DNA of 64,000 nucleotides from Deinandra increscens subsp. villosa (GCA_039602395.1 JBCNJP010000017.1:95456713-95520712); one strand, 5' to 3'; positions 12,216 through 24,230 are shown, counted from the stretch's first letter. Notes: generated by a model not told the origin, from the letters alone. Numbers and translations are program-made.

Positions 12216-13836
12216 ATGAGTTCAGAGGTTGAAGAAAAGAATTTGGTTAACAACAAGGATGCTTTCGCAGCTGAAGTTGATGAAACTAAGATATGCCCTA
12301 ATCCTACGTGTGCACGTTTAATTCCTGGACTTAGGCAAATTTGTAAAAATTATGAGATAGAACTGTTTGAAATAAAATGCGAAAGGAGTTCATTCAGGGG
12401 TAGATGGCAAAAGAGTGAAGCGAAAGTAAAAGCCCAAAAACTAGACATGGAGAAATATCAAAAGCTAGCAACGGAGAAGACTATTTTACATGATCGGGCT
12501 AGGATTGGGATATCTGAGCTGACACGGAAATTAACTGAACTGCAGCAAAAATATGATGAGCTCCAGGTCAAGTATGATTGCAATAAGGAAAGAAATCAAC
12601 GAATGCTCGATGCTGGAAAGGAATTGTCACATGCTGTTGTAACTGGTCAAGTTGGGAAAGATAAAACTGGGTTTGGCTCTAGTAAAGTCTGATAAGCCTC
12701 TGTCTGCAAACAACATTATTCCTCCACCAGTTCCCAGAGACATTATAGGAATACTTCTTAGTGAGGAACAGGTTGAACGAACCAAGTCTGATTATAAAGA
12801 AGCTGCTCCTCCTATTGATAGTGTCTTGGTTGGAACTACACCATTGACTCAAGAAGAAATTGATAATGAAGCAAACATGACTTATGGTGAAGGGAGAGTA
12901 AAGGATATATCAGACAATGATGCTAAGTGTCAGAAATATGACATGTGTCATAACTCTAAGTCTGATGATGCTGGGATAGAGTTGAAACCATACCCTAAAA
13001 TTGAAACCCCATGCTTCAAAGTAATTGACGAAGTCAAAAGGGAAAAGGTGATCTTGACGACACGGCCTGAGGGGAAGATCTTTATGACATCTGGATCAAT
13101 GTTTGACCAAGAACCAGATGTAGGATATGAATTACCATCCTTCTCCTCCAAGTTCAAGGGAATAACCGATGGAGTGATAAGTGAACCTAAAGTTGAAAGG
13201 CCAAAGATCACCATCAAGCATCCGAGTATGAAACCAACAGCTGGAGTGAAGAATGAAAAACTTAAGGGAGTAGTTGTGTCTCCCATTTCTTCAGTTGGAT
13301 CATGCAGTTGCCGTTGTAATTGCAAGAATGGTGTTTCAACGTCAAAAAATCAAGAAAGCACAAAGACAGTAAAGACAGGTTCGGCACAGACTTCGACAAA
13401 CCAGCAGAAAGTCAAATCTGAAGCTGCAGTCAAACCAAAGAAGCATACACAAGGCAAACCAGCTCCATATCAGCCACCGAAGACAAATGGGTACACGTCT
13501 GACTTCTATCTAAAGAAGCAGACTTGTTTTAATTGTGGCGTCGCTGGTCATATTGCTAGAAACTGTCTTTATCGCCCTTATGAACCCTGTTATCCGAAAA
13601 CTCAAAGGGTTTCATCTCAGGAGTCTGTGAAGTCTAAGCCGATGATGGTGCAGAAACCTAAGGCAATGAAGACTGTTACTCCTAAGGTTAAACCCTCTGA
13701 TCAACATTAGGGTGCTGCCAAAGCTGAAAGGAAATCTTTAAATCAAAACAACAGCTTTCCAAGTTACCAAAATTTTCAGAAAAAGGTGATGAAACCATTT
13801 TCAAAGCAATCAAAACTTGAAAAACCCAAAGTTACC

Positions 13837-16477
13837 TGTCACACCCCCAAATAACCACTGACGGAGTTTATACCGTTAAGGGGTGCGAGCAAACCAGGAC
13901 CACAACCATTAGTTACAAATACTGAACGAATCAGAGTTAGTCCAAATATATGTCATAAATAAAGTCTCAAAATACGCAGCGGAAAATATTGTCTTAGCAC
14001 TAACCACGTGCTTTACAAAATCATTGTTTTAAATTCCCAATTTGAATTAAACAAAAGTAAAATGTCTTCATGTGCCATGCCAACCCGCTCCGGATACTCC
14101 TCAGCGATCTGCAAAAGTTTAAACCACGCAAGTGTCAACCTAACGGTTGGTGAGTTCACAGTGGGCTTGTCACGCAGAGGCCCGGTCTCATAATCATAAT
14201 TTCGTCAACATATACTTATGTAATATATATTTGTGAAAAGCAATGCTCGGTGATAATACACCAGTCCATGAATCATAGCAGCGTGATTTAGTAAAAGTAA
14301 TGTCCGTAACATGCGTTATCGGGTATGTACTAGTTTTGTAAAATTAAAGTGCTCAACCGATATCGCGGGTAGCTAATCCGTTGTTCCATGCACTAAGGAA
14401 GTTTGTACCAAAGCTGACTAATAAGTAATGTAGTGGCATCGCCGTCATCTATTTTGTTTTGCAGACATATGTCATCGCGGCCTTGCCTCCCCCGTGTCCT
14501 CTCGGGATCACGGTCAGATAGGCTGATATTGTACCTCCGTGCACCTCCAGTGTCACGAGGCGGAGTTTGTCAAACTCCAGTAGATCTACCCAACATCCCC
14601 TCGCTTTACAATTAATGGCACAATTAAGTTGAGGACTTTTTCAGTTAAAAGGCAATCCTTAGAAATCATGTGATATCATGTGGTTTAGACTTTAACCTAC
14701 ACTAGCCATATTAAAACGGTTTATAGGATTCTCATGAATCTCAAAAATGTTTTCTGTTTTGTTTCAGAGATAGTTTGTTTAAGTTCAACAAGTGTTTCCC
14801 ATAAAACACTTCAAGTTTATCAAAGAGGTGCGTGGCACTCATAAGGTTTCAAGTTCATCAAGGAGGTGCATAGTACTCGTAAGGTTGTCAGCATTGTTTT
14901 TCATTAAATTATTCGGTGTGTCCCAAACGGGCTCACAGTAAACGGGTTAGTGACACTCACCTTTGGTTGCACTGCTACACTTGCAAAATAATCCAAGTAT
15001 TGCTAACGAAGACCTAATAATCACATTAAGGTCTTAAGTATTAGTTTTGTGTCTAATCTTTAACTCATGTCGCTGTGGCCCATAACATAGCACGTTGGAA
15101 CTACGACACGACATACCGACACACGACACCGATGGTTGATCATAAAACGAGGGTTCACATAACTCAGAAATCAAAACATGTTTTATTATTGCATAATCAT
15201 GTAAGTCATGGCATAATCATTCAAATAAGTTGCACAAGTTTGGGTTTTGGTCTTGGCTCAGTTTCGCTACACAGTTTCGCTACATAGTTGCGCTACACAG
15301 TTTCGATGTGTGCACAGGCAGCACTTTCGCTGGGTAATACCCGATGACACAGTTTCGCTAGCCAGTTTCGCTCGAAACTGATGACACAGTTTCGCTGGCA
15401 TAGGTTCGCTCGAAACTGGTTTGAACTTTCGTTCAGGGACAAGGTCTATGGTTGTTTCGCTCGGTAGTTTCGTTACTTAGTTTCACAGGCGACACTATAG
15501 TTTCGCTGTATAGTGTCGCTGGATGAATATTCAAAGGGTTTTGCGAAACTACAGTTTCGCCTAAAGAGTGCATAGTTTCGCTAGTCGCTAAAAACCCGTA
15601 AATCAGACTAAAAATCTTTCTAACAGCTTCCATACTTCATGTAATTCATTATCTAGTATGCATAAACATTTACCAACATCATACAAACAATTTTAACACC
15701 TTAAACATGGTTTTTCATCATCAAATCACCAAGAACACTTTTAAACATATAATGAGCTAACTAGCATGAATCTTCATTATGGCTCGATTTCACACGTAAA
15801 TTTGCAGACTTTATGCTAGATCTAACATTCCTAAGCATCATATCAGAAGATCAAATGATTTCATGTAGGTTTGGTCATGCTTTAAGGTAAAACACATAGA
15901 AAGTGCAAGAAAATGGTTCATGGGACTCACGGTTTGATCTTGGATTCGAATGGATGAGTTCACCAACAGGGATGGCGGCTGCTAGTGGCGGTTCTTGGCT
16001 GGTCCAGAATTCACGAGAGAGAGAGGGAGTGTAGGTGTGTGTGTGTTTTGTATTGATGATGTAAAAATGAAAGATTAGGGTTTTTAAGGGGCTTAAATAC
16101 TAAGGGTTTGTGGTGGGCTTATCATGGGGATTTGGGCCTCACATCATTAGTCTAATTACTAGCTCATTATTAATCATGTATGCATACACTTAATCATACT
16201 TAAACATTAAGCTAGATAATTTTAACAAATTATCGCATAATCAATAATTAACAATTGTCATGCTATTAATAATAACAATAAATCATGCGTTTAAATCACG
16301 TTGCACATAATGACATTAAATAGATAAATATATAACACGTATGGACGGGTTCGGTGATCAACCAAAGGTCGTGGACGTATTCGGCCTAGTTAAGCATTAG
16401 TTACTAAGTTGACATTTATAACGTAACTAACGGAGATTGTCTAACGGAAGTTAACCTCGGAATTCTCGGATGTCACA
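13837..16477 (-). mobile_element. Solo LTR of a Ty3/gypsy-like element
   Basis: The plus strand runs TGTCACACCCCC to GGATGTCACA, flanked by the perfect 5-bp duplication TTACC (13832-13836 and 16478-16482). Read in reverse it starts TGTGACATCC and ends GGGTGTGACA, the usual LTR polarity. There is no internal region or second LTR, so it formed by LTR-LTR recombination. Its 2641 bp suit a long plant gypsy LTR. The reverse strand has TATTTAAG near 16095 as a possible TATA element. No coding capacity was recognised. Confidence 0.9.
15256..15595. repeat. AGTTTCGCT motif array in solo LTR
   Basis: About 15 copies of (C/T)AGTTTCGCT or near variants lie in 340 bp, irregularly spaced, e.g. CACAGTTTCGCTACACAG. 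The layout resembles the GTTTACGAT array of E2 but uses an unrelated motif. Confidence 0.85.
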
Positions 16478-16731
16478 TTACCCCTCCCAAGGTAATTAAA
16501 ATTGTTTTAAAAAATGAATCTAAAACGAAGAAGGTTGAAATACCTAAAGTCACAACTCCAAAGGTGACTAAAATAAATGTTAAATCACCTGGAACTTGGA
16601 AACCAAAAATCAAGGCAGTTTCATCCCAACTTCCTGATTTTTCAAAGGGGATGTTCTTACAAGAAGTATCTTTTATTGATTCCTCAGGTGTACCCGGAAA
16701 AACAATGGCCTGGGTACCATTAGCTAACTAA

Positions 16732-19183
16732 TCTCTCACTCTGTGCAAGAACGATCAAGGAGGATTATCACTAACGTTTTTATTACTAATTTGTTTGTTG
16801 ATAAGTGATTGTTCCAGGCACAGTTTAGGAGACGTATCTTCATGTCATGTCAAGTAATCTATACAATGGAAGGTATGTCTCTTTGAGAGGTAAAATATCA
16901 AAATCATCATGAAAGGTACTGTTCTTAATTTGGTTGTTTGAATGATGAGGCAGCAAAGGGTCTTTTGAGTCAAACCTATTTCATTAAAGTTTCAATTAAG
17001 CTGTTGATTGATTATGTGTTTGACTTCAAATGCAATGAAGTGTGCATGTCATGAAACCCAATTTTCTAAAATTTTCAAATCAATACTTTAAAAGTTAGCT
17101 TGGCCAGATATCTTCAAAATTTTGTGTTTTGTTCTTTTAAGTGTGTTTGTGTGTTTTATATTTTATTTATAAAAAAAAACTGAAAAATGATGTTCACAAG
17201 ATTGTGACATTAAAAATCAAAAAGCAAGGGGAAGAAATGTAAAGATGAAAAAAAAGTTGACCCCTCAAAAATAGCGTGCTTTTCAATTTTTAATTGTTTG
17301 TGTCTTGTTTTTGAAAAGTTTAGGGGAAGTAAAATGAATGTCCGGGTTGGAGATGGCTGACACGCGTAAGGCGGAAGTGAAAGGCAAGTTCCACGGTGAT
17401 ATGCTCGGTAGGCTCGACCTAAACTTATGACCTCCAATGAAAGTGCAGTGAACTTAAAAGATATATATGTTTAGTTTCCCATCCCAGGTTGCATGGTTTA
17501 AAAGACTGGGTCCCGGCAAAAATGGGTTGAGAGTGGTAATTACCTAGTATTCACTCTCTCACACGCCATGTCCCTGCTGTCATGACTACACCACATAATA
17601 AAAAGAAAAGAAAAAGAAAAGAAAAAGAAATGAAAAAGAAATTAAAAAGAAATTAAAAAAAATGAAAAAGAAAAGAGAATGAATAATCACTCAGTTGGTC
17701 TTCTTTGCGTGCTTAGCGGCCAACCTGATCACCAACTGATGGTTAATGAAATAAGTGGTAGTCATAACGGTGTTGCATGGTTCCTCAAGCTGGGGGTTTG
17801 TGAATCTTCAATAAACTCTGAGGTCGGGTAGGTTTTGCTATGTACGCTTGGGTGTGGGGACAATTAAACATGATGGTAATATTGTACTATATTAAACATG
17901 ACGCATTCGGTTGGGATTAAACGGGTTTGAGTTTAAAGCGGACAAACATACCGGCAATCACCTGGACTAGTTGAGTAACTGAAGCTGAAAAGGGTTCCTC
18001 AGTCAGATTCATACGGTTTGATCCCTTGTAAACTTTCTCATGTTTGGTTTGGTAAGTATTTGTTTAGTTTATATCTTTCGTGTGTGAGTCGTTAAGTTCT
18101 TTTTGGTGTGTTTTCGTCTTGGCAAGGTCGATTTGAGAAGTCAAAATGTGTTTTTCATGGGTTTTAATGCATGACAATATGCCCCCGACAGATCTTGCCA
18201 AATTTTTAGGGGAAGGAGTATGGGATAATAAGTATTATCCGAAGGGAACTCGAGGATGATACTTATTATCTAATGGAAAAGACTTCCTCCGTCAGATCTT
18301 GACAAATTTTTAGGGGAAAGAGGGAGGATAATAAGTATTATCCGAAAAGACTTCCATAATACATAGTATCCGAAGGGAACTCGAGGATAATATGCATTAT
18401 CTCAGGGGAAGTCCTTGGCTGAAGGGAAGTTCTCAGCTAAGGGGAAGTCTTTAGAGGTCTTGGGTTCAGGGGAAGTTTTATAGAAAACTCGTAATCTATA
18501 TTAGGGTTTTTGGTTAAAATAATGTTAATTTGAATCAACTGAACAGATGATAATTACCTTCTAACCCAAAGACCAGTCATCAATTATCTGGTGGAGTATA
18601 TTTTTTTTTTCAAATGTGTGTCAGACAGGTTGATGATAGAAAGATGCTGCTGATGCTACTGCTCAAGTTAAAGAACCAGCCGGACAAGACTTCCATCTGA
18701 AAAATAACTGTTTAGGGGAAGTTGTTGGTGTCTTTACAAGTTTCCAAAAGCTTCAAAAGAGCTTCAAAGAAGATGTTCAAATGTTTAGGGGAAGCTGAAG
18801 GTTTCAAGTCGATCTTTGATGAAGAAAATGATGCAGAGAGCAGTCAGAGATCATGAAGTTTGAAGATCAACAATCGAGTTCTTCACAGTTAGAGGCTTTC
18901 AAAATTTTACCCTCTAATTTTTGGAGATTCAAGACAGTTACCGAGGATTCAGCAAGAACCAGTTCTTTCAAGAAAAGCAAGTCAATGAGAGTCCTCCATT
19001 TCATTGCTTGTTCATTTCAAGAAGTTCAAGCTGATGTTGATCAAGAGGAAGTCCCAAGTGCCTGTCATGAAACCCATTGAAGATTTCTGCGGAAAGAATC
19101 TTCATCAACATCTATGCCAGCCAGTCAAAGAAGAAGAATTTCAAAGATTGAAGACATTTAATATCACAAGCCTAGGGGAAGAT
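16732..19183 (+). other. Non-coding 3' internal region of E2
   Basis: No pol domain can be read in any frame. It contains an A/G simple repeat of AAAAAG-type units (about 17597-17670). Recurring AGGGGAAG motifs (18171-18480 and on) resemble its own polypurine tract. The tract itself is CTAGGGGAAGAT at 19172-19183, next to the 3' LTR. Confidence 0.7.
18223..18343. repeat. Repeated palindrome pair in E2
   Basis: The perfect dyad GGATAATAAGTATTATCC occurs at 18223-18240 and 18326-18343. Related degenerate forms lie close by (GATGATACTTATTATC, GATAATATGCATTATC). GATCTTG(C/A)CAAATTTTTAGGGG also recurs at about 18191 and 18295, so a unit of about 104 bp was duplicated. Confidence 0.8.
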
Positions 19184-19682
19184 TGTTGAGGCTAGATTAT
19201 GAGGCTTGTAATATTAAATTGTTTGGGCTAGGCTTAGAGGGTTTCATTAGAATCATATGCTAGTTTGGTTATTGTATTTAGGCTAGTTTATGGTTGGGCT
19301 TGGGTTTACTATTGGGTTTATGATCCACAAGGGGCCCAATAGTAAACCCAATGGGGGTCTATATATACCCCACTAAACCTCCTCATTTGGGGACGGCCTG
19401 GTTTACGATTCTAGGGGGCTGGTTTACGATTCTAGGGGGCTGAGTTTACGATTTCCAGAGAGAGTTGCTGATTACGATCGTAAACCCGAGAGAGGAGCTA
19501 GTTTACGATTACAAGATTTGTACCCGACAAGTTCATCTTGTGTACAATATCAGGTTTTTATTGTTTATATTCATCGTATTCTTAGTTTTGTTCTCATCTC
19601 CTTCTTGAATCACTAATCTAACCGGATTCCGCACGCTTAGATTAGTTAGATATCGTGAACGGTTGCTGATTCCGGACCAAGA
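19184..19682 (+). repeat. 3' LTR of E2 (499 bp)
   Basis: Matches the 5' LTR except for a duplicated 21-bp unit around 19409-19440 (GGTTTACGATTCTAGGG twice), some substitutions, and the terminal C-to-G change. Confidence 0.93.
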
Positions 19683-20271
19683 GGAATACCCTAGAGGGGT
19701 AAACTCGACAGTCGGCAAAGATGGTTTCTCAGGGTTTACACTGGTAATAAATGTTAGGGTTGTAGGAAGGGATAGCGGGATACATGGTTTTATAAGGGGT
19801 GTTTCCTGTTAAGGAATATTACGTGTTGTATAATTGTGATATATATATTATACTTGATAAATATCTGTGAAAAAGGGATCTTGCAGGTCCAAGGGTTAAA
19901 CCTCACGCCGAGGTAAAGCTTTTAAAATATAGAACTCACCAGCACAAGTTGACCTTTTCCAAAAATATATGTATGTCAGGTCAGGGTGAGGCTTCGACTA
20001 GTTATGAGAAGGCCCTGGTGATAAGGGATTAGACGGGCAAGCTATTGGAGCGAAGGAGGGTTTTGGCAAGCTGACATAGTTATAGCAATAAAACGTAGTG
20101 ACAGATAGTATCTCCTTATGTAATTTATCTCTTACTTTGTAGTACTTGGCAAATAAATAAAAGTTTAAAATTTCCGCTGCTTAGTTATCTCTGTTATTAC
20201 CTTGTGTTCATGAGTAAATCCGATGCGTGACCCCTTCTAGAGCCAAGTCTGGGAGTCGGCGTCACATATTA

Positions 20272-21170
20272 TTTGATTTCTAAAGTTTTTTTGCAAGTAT
20301 TGGTTGTTTTCTTCCCTGTTCTTAGTTTGAAGGCACATCTTTTTAATATAGAGATGTTATTCTTTTTAAAGAGTTGTTTGACATGTCCTGTGTTAACAAT
20401 TTTCTTTTAGCGGTTCTATTTGAAATTATTAGTTTCTTTTATTCTTTATTTTTCGTGACCTTTATAAACAATGAAAACTCATTGTAACTATCGTTTCTAT
20501 AGAAATCTTACATTTATAATACAGAAATTTGAGCTGATTATATATGAGACAAAAATAAATAAGCTTGGATATAATTGGTCTATAAACCTTCCTTTGGTGT
20601 ATGCTTTTAGGTATTTATAGAAATTATTTGGTTTTCATTCTCTATGCTAACAAAACCTAAGCTTTATTACAAACCTTTTTGGGTATATGCTTTTGATTGT
20701 TAGATGTTTTCACAGTTGCTTTACAAAGCTTACTTTGGTGTATGCCTTTAAGTACCTAAACAATTTTTTTTGTTTTGATTATCTCTTGTAAGAAATTTTG
20801 AGTTTCATTGGACACTTTGGCTTTTAAAGGATATAATTGGTTTATAAACCTTCTTTTGGTGTATGCTTTTAAGTAATTATAAGAATTATTTGGGTTTCAT
20901 TCTCTGCTAAGAAAAACCAAGCTTTATTGGACACTTTTTGGCCTTGAAATAATCACACAATGTTTTGGTTTTGATTCTCTTAGCTAAGAAAATCTGAGTT
21001 GCTTTTCTATATGTTATTGACCATTATATGTTTTTTTTAATTCATATTAACAGTTTGTGTTTGTTTTGCAGCCCATGAAAATTTTAGGGCCCTTTATAAG
21101 CATGGTGCTTAAAAGTGATGTTATGCTAAGCAAGACCTAAACAATTGTCATTTGGATTGTTTTAGAACGA
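20272..21170. repeat. Degenerate 120-140-bp tandem repeats
   Basis: AT-rich DNA with three recognisable units around 20572-20945, each holding CTTTGGTGTATGC (near 20591, 20733 and 20853) followed by a T-rich part and AAGCTTTATT. At 21061-21072 TTTTGCAG looks like a splice acceptor. No coding region was recognised. It is the right flank of E1 and originally joined 1-1433. Confidence 0.55.
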
Positions 21171-22440
21171 GATGTTTACCACCTCACGCGTTGCTGCGGG
21201 GTTAAATTTCTATACTATAGAAATATACTAAAAGCGAAAGTCAAAAAGTTAAGTGGTCTAAAACGTAAAAGTTTAAAAGTCTCATGGTGAAATTATAAAA
21301 CTATAGAAATATACTAAAAGCGAAAATAAAAAAGTTAAATTTTTCGTGGCAAAAGTAGAAGACCAAAAAACTTAAAACAAAATAAAAACTTAAAAAATTC
21401 TCCTATCATAAAAGTCATTGTAGCGATGAAGTTGTAGCGCTCAGTTGGTATGTCTGTTTCTAGAATTGGAATGAAATTTGTTCTGTATCCTATGAGTAAT
21501 GAGGCTTCATGATCAACAACTTTTCCGTAGGTCATAGGATAAGTATATATGTACCCATTGATATTGTAGCATCCATCTTGTAATATGCTTGTGTTGAAAG
21601 AGTTGTCTGTGACCTCAACTTTTGCTTCAATGGCATCACCTTGTCATTAGGTATGTGTATTAGAAACTTCAACTGGATATGTAAGTTGTTAAAAACAATT
21701 GTATGTGTGTGAATCACTAACCTCTTTGTCAAGAAGTAAATAGTGTAGCTTTGTCATTGTCACTCCACTAAACATCATACTTTCTAATGACTCATACATC
21801 TAATGCGAATGGTGAAAATGAGGGTTTGATATTAGCAATTCCCTTTGAAACTGCAATAACAGAACAAATACTTTAGCATCTATAGTGGATGGTAAGGACA
21901 TGAGAAAAGGACAGTTGAATCCGAATAAGCTTTCAAAGAAGCATAAAATATTCAGGACAACAGCAACATAAACCAACACTTAGAATGAATCAAGGCTCAT
22001 AAAATTATCATCATTGCCCAATTTCAGATTTCATTTCGGGACAACAACAACATAAAATAACATTTAGAATGGATGAAGGCTCAGAAAATTATCAACATTA
22101 CCCAAGAATCATAACCAAGCCTCAAGAACATCAGAAAGGGTCAATTGAATATGAATAAGGCTCAAATAAGCATAACACCAACATTCAGGACAACAAAAAC
22201 ATAAACCAACATTTAGAATGAATAGAAAATTATCATCATTGCCCAATTTCAGATTTCATTTTGGGACAACAAAATGAAGGCTCAGAAAATTATCATCATT
22301 TCCCAAGAATCATAACTAAGCTTCAAGAACATCAGAAGGGGTTAATTGAATCTGAATAAGGCTCAAATAAGCATAACTTTAGCAATTAAATCAAATTGTT
22401 CTCATTTCATTTAATTTCTGGAAATTTCGTTTCGGGACAT
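21171..22440. other. Unassigned repeats with Helitron-like hairpin
   Basis: A hairpin-prone CACGCGTTGCTGCGGGG sits at 21186-21202. An 85-bp unit is repeated in tandem (ACTATAGAAATATACTAAAAGCG at about 21213 and 21299). From 21880 a CAGAAAATTATCATCATTGCCC-type motif recurs about four times. Two small reverse frames (21335-21535, 21532-21732) have no recognisable product. Confidence 0.4.
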
Positions 22441-23345
22441 TATACAGAAATCAAACAAAGATCATGAAAAGATATATGCTCAAGTCAAGCCCACGGCTGC
22501 GATTTGTTTATCGCCACGCCGTAAGGGCAACCACATAGCCAACAAATCAATCATCATTGCCCAATCTAACAACATCGCCTCATCGAAAGTAACCAATAGC
22601 TACACAAACAGTAACAAACCATAGGTTGAAAAGCCATCAACATGCAAAGAAAGCAACATACATACAATCAATAAGCATCAGCTAACCAAAAATCAATCCA
22701 TCCGAGTATGTTAAAATGATACCACTAACACAAAAAAGAAGTCGGCGGTTTCAGATTTGAGTTATTGAAATCCCGAAACCAAAATCGGTCTAACAGAACA
22801 GCAAGAAAACCCGTCAGTTTCAAACCTGGGTTTCAGAAAACCCTAAACCCAAAATCAAATCAACACGGTTTAATAAAACAAAGATCATCATAGCAATTGA
22901 AACTCCAAACCTCAAGAGGGTCTCCATGACTGGACGCATCGAAACCCTAAAACCGGCGACGCCATCGACGAAGGACGGCGAACGCGCAGCGCCTTAATCG
23001 GAGCAAGAGACGGAAGCAAGAACGCCGCCATACTCCGTCATCGCCACCTACCATCACCGCGAATGTAAAAGACGACTACTCAGAATCATCAACAGCCGGC
23101 GACGAAAGCAACTCAATAACGGACGGGTAAGCCGTCACTGACGACCTGCCTATGCCTCGGTCGGAGCAACAGACGGGGGCAACAGAGCCGCCACTCTCAC
23201 TTCATCACCACAACCATCACCGCCAAGCGACGGTCTGCATCGGAGAAGAGATGTTCGTCTGGAACATGAAGAGAGAGAGAGAGAGACTAGCTTTGAGAGA
23301 GTAAGAAGCGTATCGAATATGAAGAGAGGGAGAGAGACTGATTTT
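22441..23345. repeat. Dispersed repeat copy A
   Basis: Shares blocks with 53430-54320: CGGCTGCGAT, a short loop, then TTTATCGCCACGCCG, followed by ATCATCATTGC and TGAAAAGCCATCA. Both copies run into GC-rich DNA and then a GA microsatellite (here 23268-23335). It looks like a non-coding or 5' untranslated part of a DNA transposon. The family was not identified. Confidence 0.55.
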
Positions 23346-23639
23346 AATTTTAATTAAAAATTACTTATACGGAACAACAAATCCAGAAATATAAAAGAAA
23401 AGTATGTCTAAAAAATAAAGTAAGTATAAAGACCAAAAATGCTTAAAAACAAAATAGTTGTGCTCAAATTCCAAAAACCCAAAATAACACTGTTCATCAT
23501 AGAAATTTCATCGTATATATTATAAACAGGTTTACATGAAATTTTCTTTTCTACTTATAAAATGGTGATGACCAGTAAAGTATCTTCACATCGGCATGTT
23601 AAAGATTTCTAAGTTACTACAAGGATTGCATGCTTCGAG

Positions 23640-23824
23640 ATCATGGATACATCTTCTTGGATAAACGGCTCGCGGTTAATTGGTGTGCACGTAGTGTTGA
23701 ATGTCAAAGTTGCCTCTCCTATTGCATTCCACATCAATATATAGATACAACAATTACAATGAGATCCCTCTACTAATTACATTGTTACAACTAATATAAA
23801 CCTAGTCTAATATACCCCCTCAGT
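23640..23824 (-). repeat. Ty1/copia polypurine tract and LTR fragment
   Basis: On the minus strand the copia frame is followed by CTTAGACTGAGGGGG, a purine tract, then TATATTAGACTAGG, which looks like the beginning of a 3' LTR. The piece fades out near 23640 without a clear end. It continues the fragment at 23825-24187. Confidence 0.5.
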
Positions 23825-24187
23825 CTAAGGGGGAGCTTTGCGAATGCTTAGACTGTTTCTAAAGTCAAGAAAAAGAAAACGAGGCAAGCCTTTGGTGAAT
23901 ATATCTGCAAACTGATATCTCGAAGGAACATGAAGAACTCTGATATGACCCTGCCTGACCTGATCACGGACAAAATGTATATCAATCTCGATGTGTTTCG
24001 TCCGCTGATGCTGTATCGGATTCCCAGACATGTAAATGGCACTCACATTATCACAATATACTAGAGATGTACGTCTGGGAGGGGATCCAAGTTCAAGTAA
24101 TAAATTTCGCAGCCATGAGATTTCTGCGACAACGTGTGCCACGCCGCGATACTCTGCCTCGGCACTCGAACGCGAAACAAGTTTCAC
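23825..24187 (-). pseudogene. Ty1/copia RNase H C-terminal fragment
   Basis: The 120-residue frame is the end of a copia polyprotein. It has VSRSSAEAEYRG near residue 4, then WLRNLLLELG, VYCDNVSAI, RTKHIEIDIHFVRDQV and FADIFTKGLP, the standard RNase H motifs in order. RT and everything upstream are missing: similarity starts abruptly near 24187, next to a hairpin-like CGCGTGTAACGCGCG, so the methionine at 24187 is not a natural start. The C-terminal end and purine tract are kept. It is a 5'-truncated relic, perhaps cut by another insertion or carried by a Helitron. Confidence 0.88.
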
Positions 24188-24230
24188 ATAAAAACCATCG
24201 CGTGTAACGCGCGCTTCTAGCCCAACTAGT

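Larger units (their letters stand above)
12216..16731 (+). pseudogene. Gag-like protein of E2, interrupted
   Basis: The frame starts at ATG 12216 with a lysine/glutamate-rich coiled-coil segment (about residues 60-140). It shifts by one base near 12690 and continues at 12652-13710 in another frame. A basic, proline/threonine-rich region leads to one CCHC knuckle (CFNCGVAGHIARNC, 13525-13566). A TAG at 13708-13710 interrupts it, probably a mutated CAG; the same frame then reads on to 13836. After the solo LTR and its TTACC duplication it resumes at 16483 and ends at TAA 16729-16731 with AWVPLAN. The frame therefore reads correctly across the insertion. I infer one gag-like protein of roughly 600 residues, for packaging by enzymes of another element. 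No protease motif is visible. Confidence 0.8.
10970..19682 (+). mobile_element. E2: gag-only LTR retrotransposon nested in E1
   Basis: E2 is flanked by the perfect 5-bp duplication GGAAT (10965-10969 and 19683-19687). LTRs are 10970-11446 and 19184-19682. The 3' LTR now ends GA where the 5' copy ends CA, a single substitution. The internal region codes for one gag-like protein and nothing else; no RT, RNase H or integrase motif is visible, so the element is non-autonomous. The superfamily is uncertain. The gag has a coiled coil, one CCHC knuckle and a C-terminal WVPLAN-like end, which recalls some plant Ty1/copia gags. The solo LTR at 13837-16477 interrupts the gag frame. Confidence 0.92.
1434..20266 (+). 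mobile_element. E1: gag-only Ty3/gypsy LTR retrotransposon
   Basis: The element is bounded by TG...CA LTRs and by the perfect 5-bp target duplication TATTA (1429-1433 and 20267-20271). The 5' LTR is 1434-5154, the internal region 5155-7822, and the 3' LTR 7823-20266. The 3' LTR is stretched by nested element E2. The internal region is only about 2.7 kb: it codes for a decayed gag and has no protease, RT, RNase H or integrase. It would have depended on enzymes supplied by a relative. The LTR start TGTAACATCCCG, the Met-type primer site and the end of the internal region resemble Tekay/Del chromoviruses such as E3. That lineage call is inference, since no pol is left to test it. Confidence 0.93.
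7823..20266 (+). repeat. 3' LTR of E1, split by E2
   Basis: The LTR proper is 7823-10969 plus 19683-20266. It restarts at ATACCCTAGAGGGGT after the insertion, exactly continuing the 5' LTR sequence. A TA microsatellite (10229-10276) is expanded compared with the 5' LTR. Confidence 0.93.
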
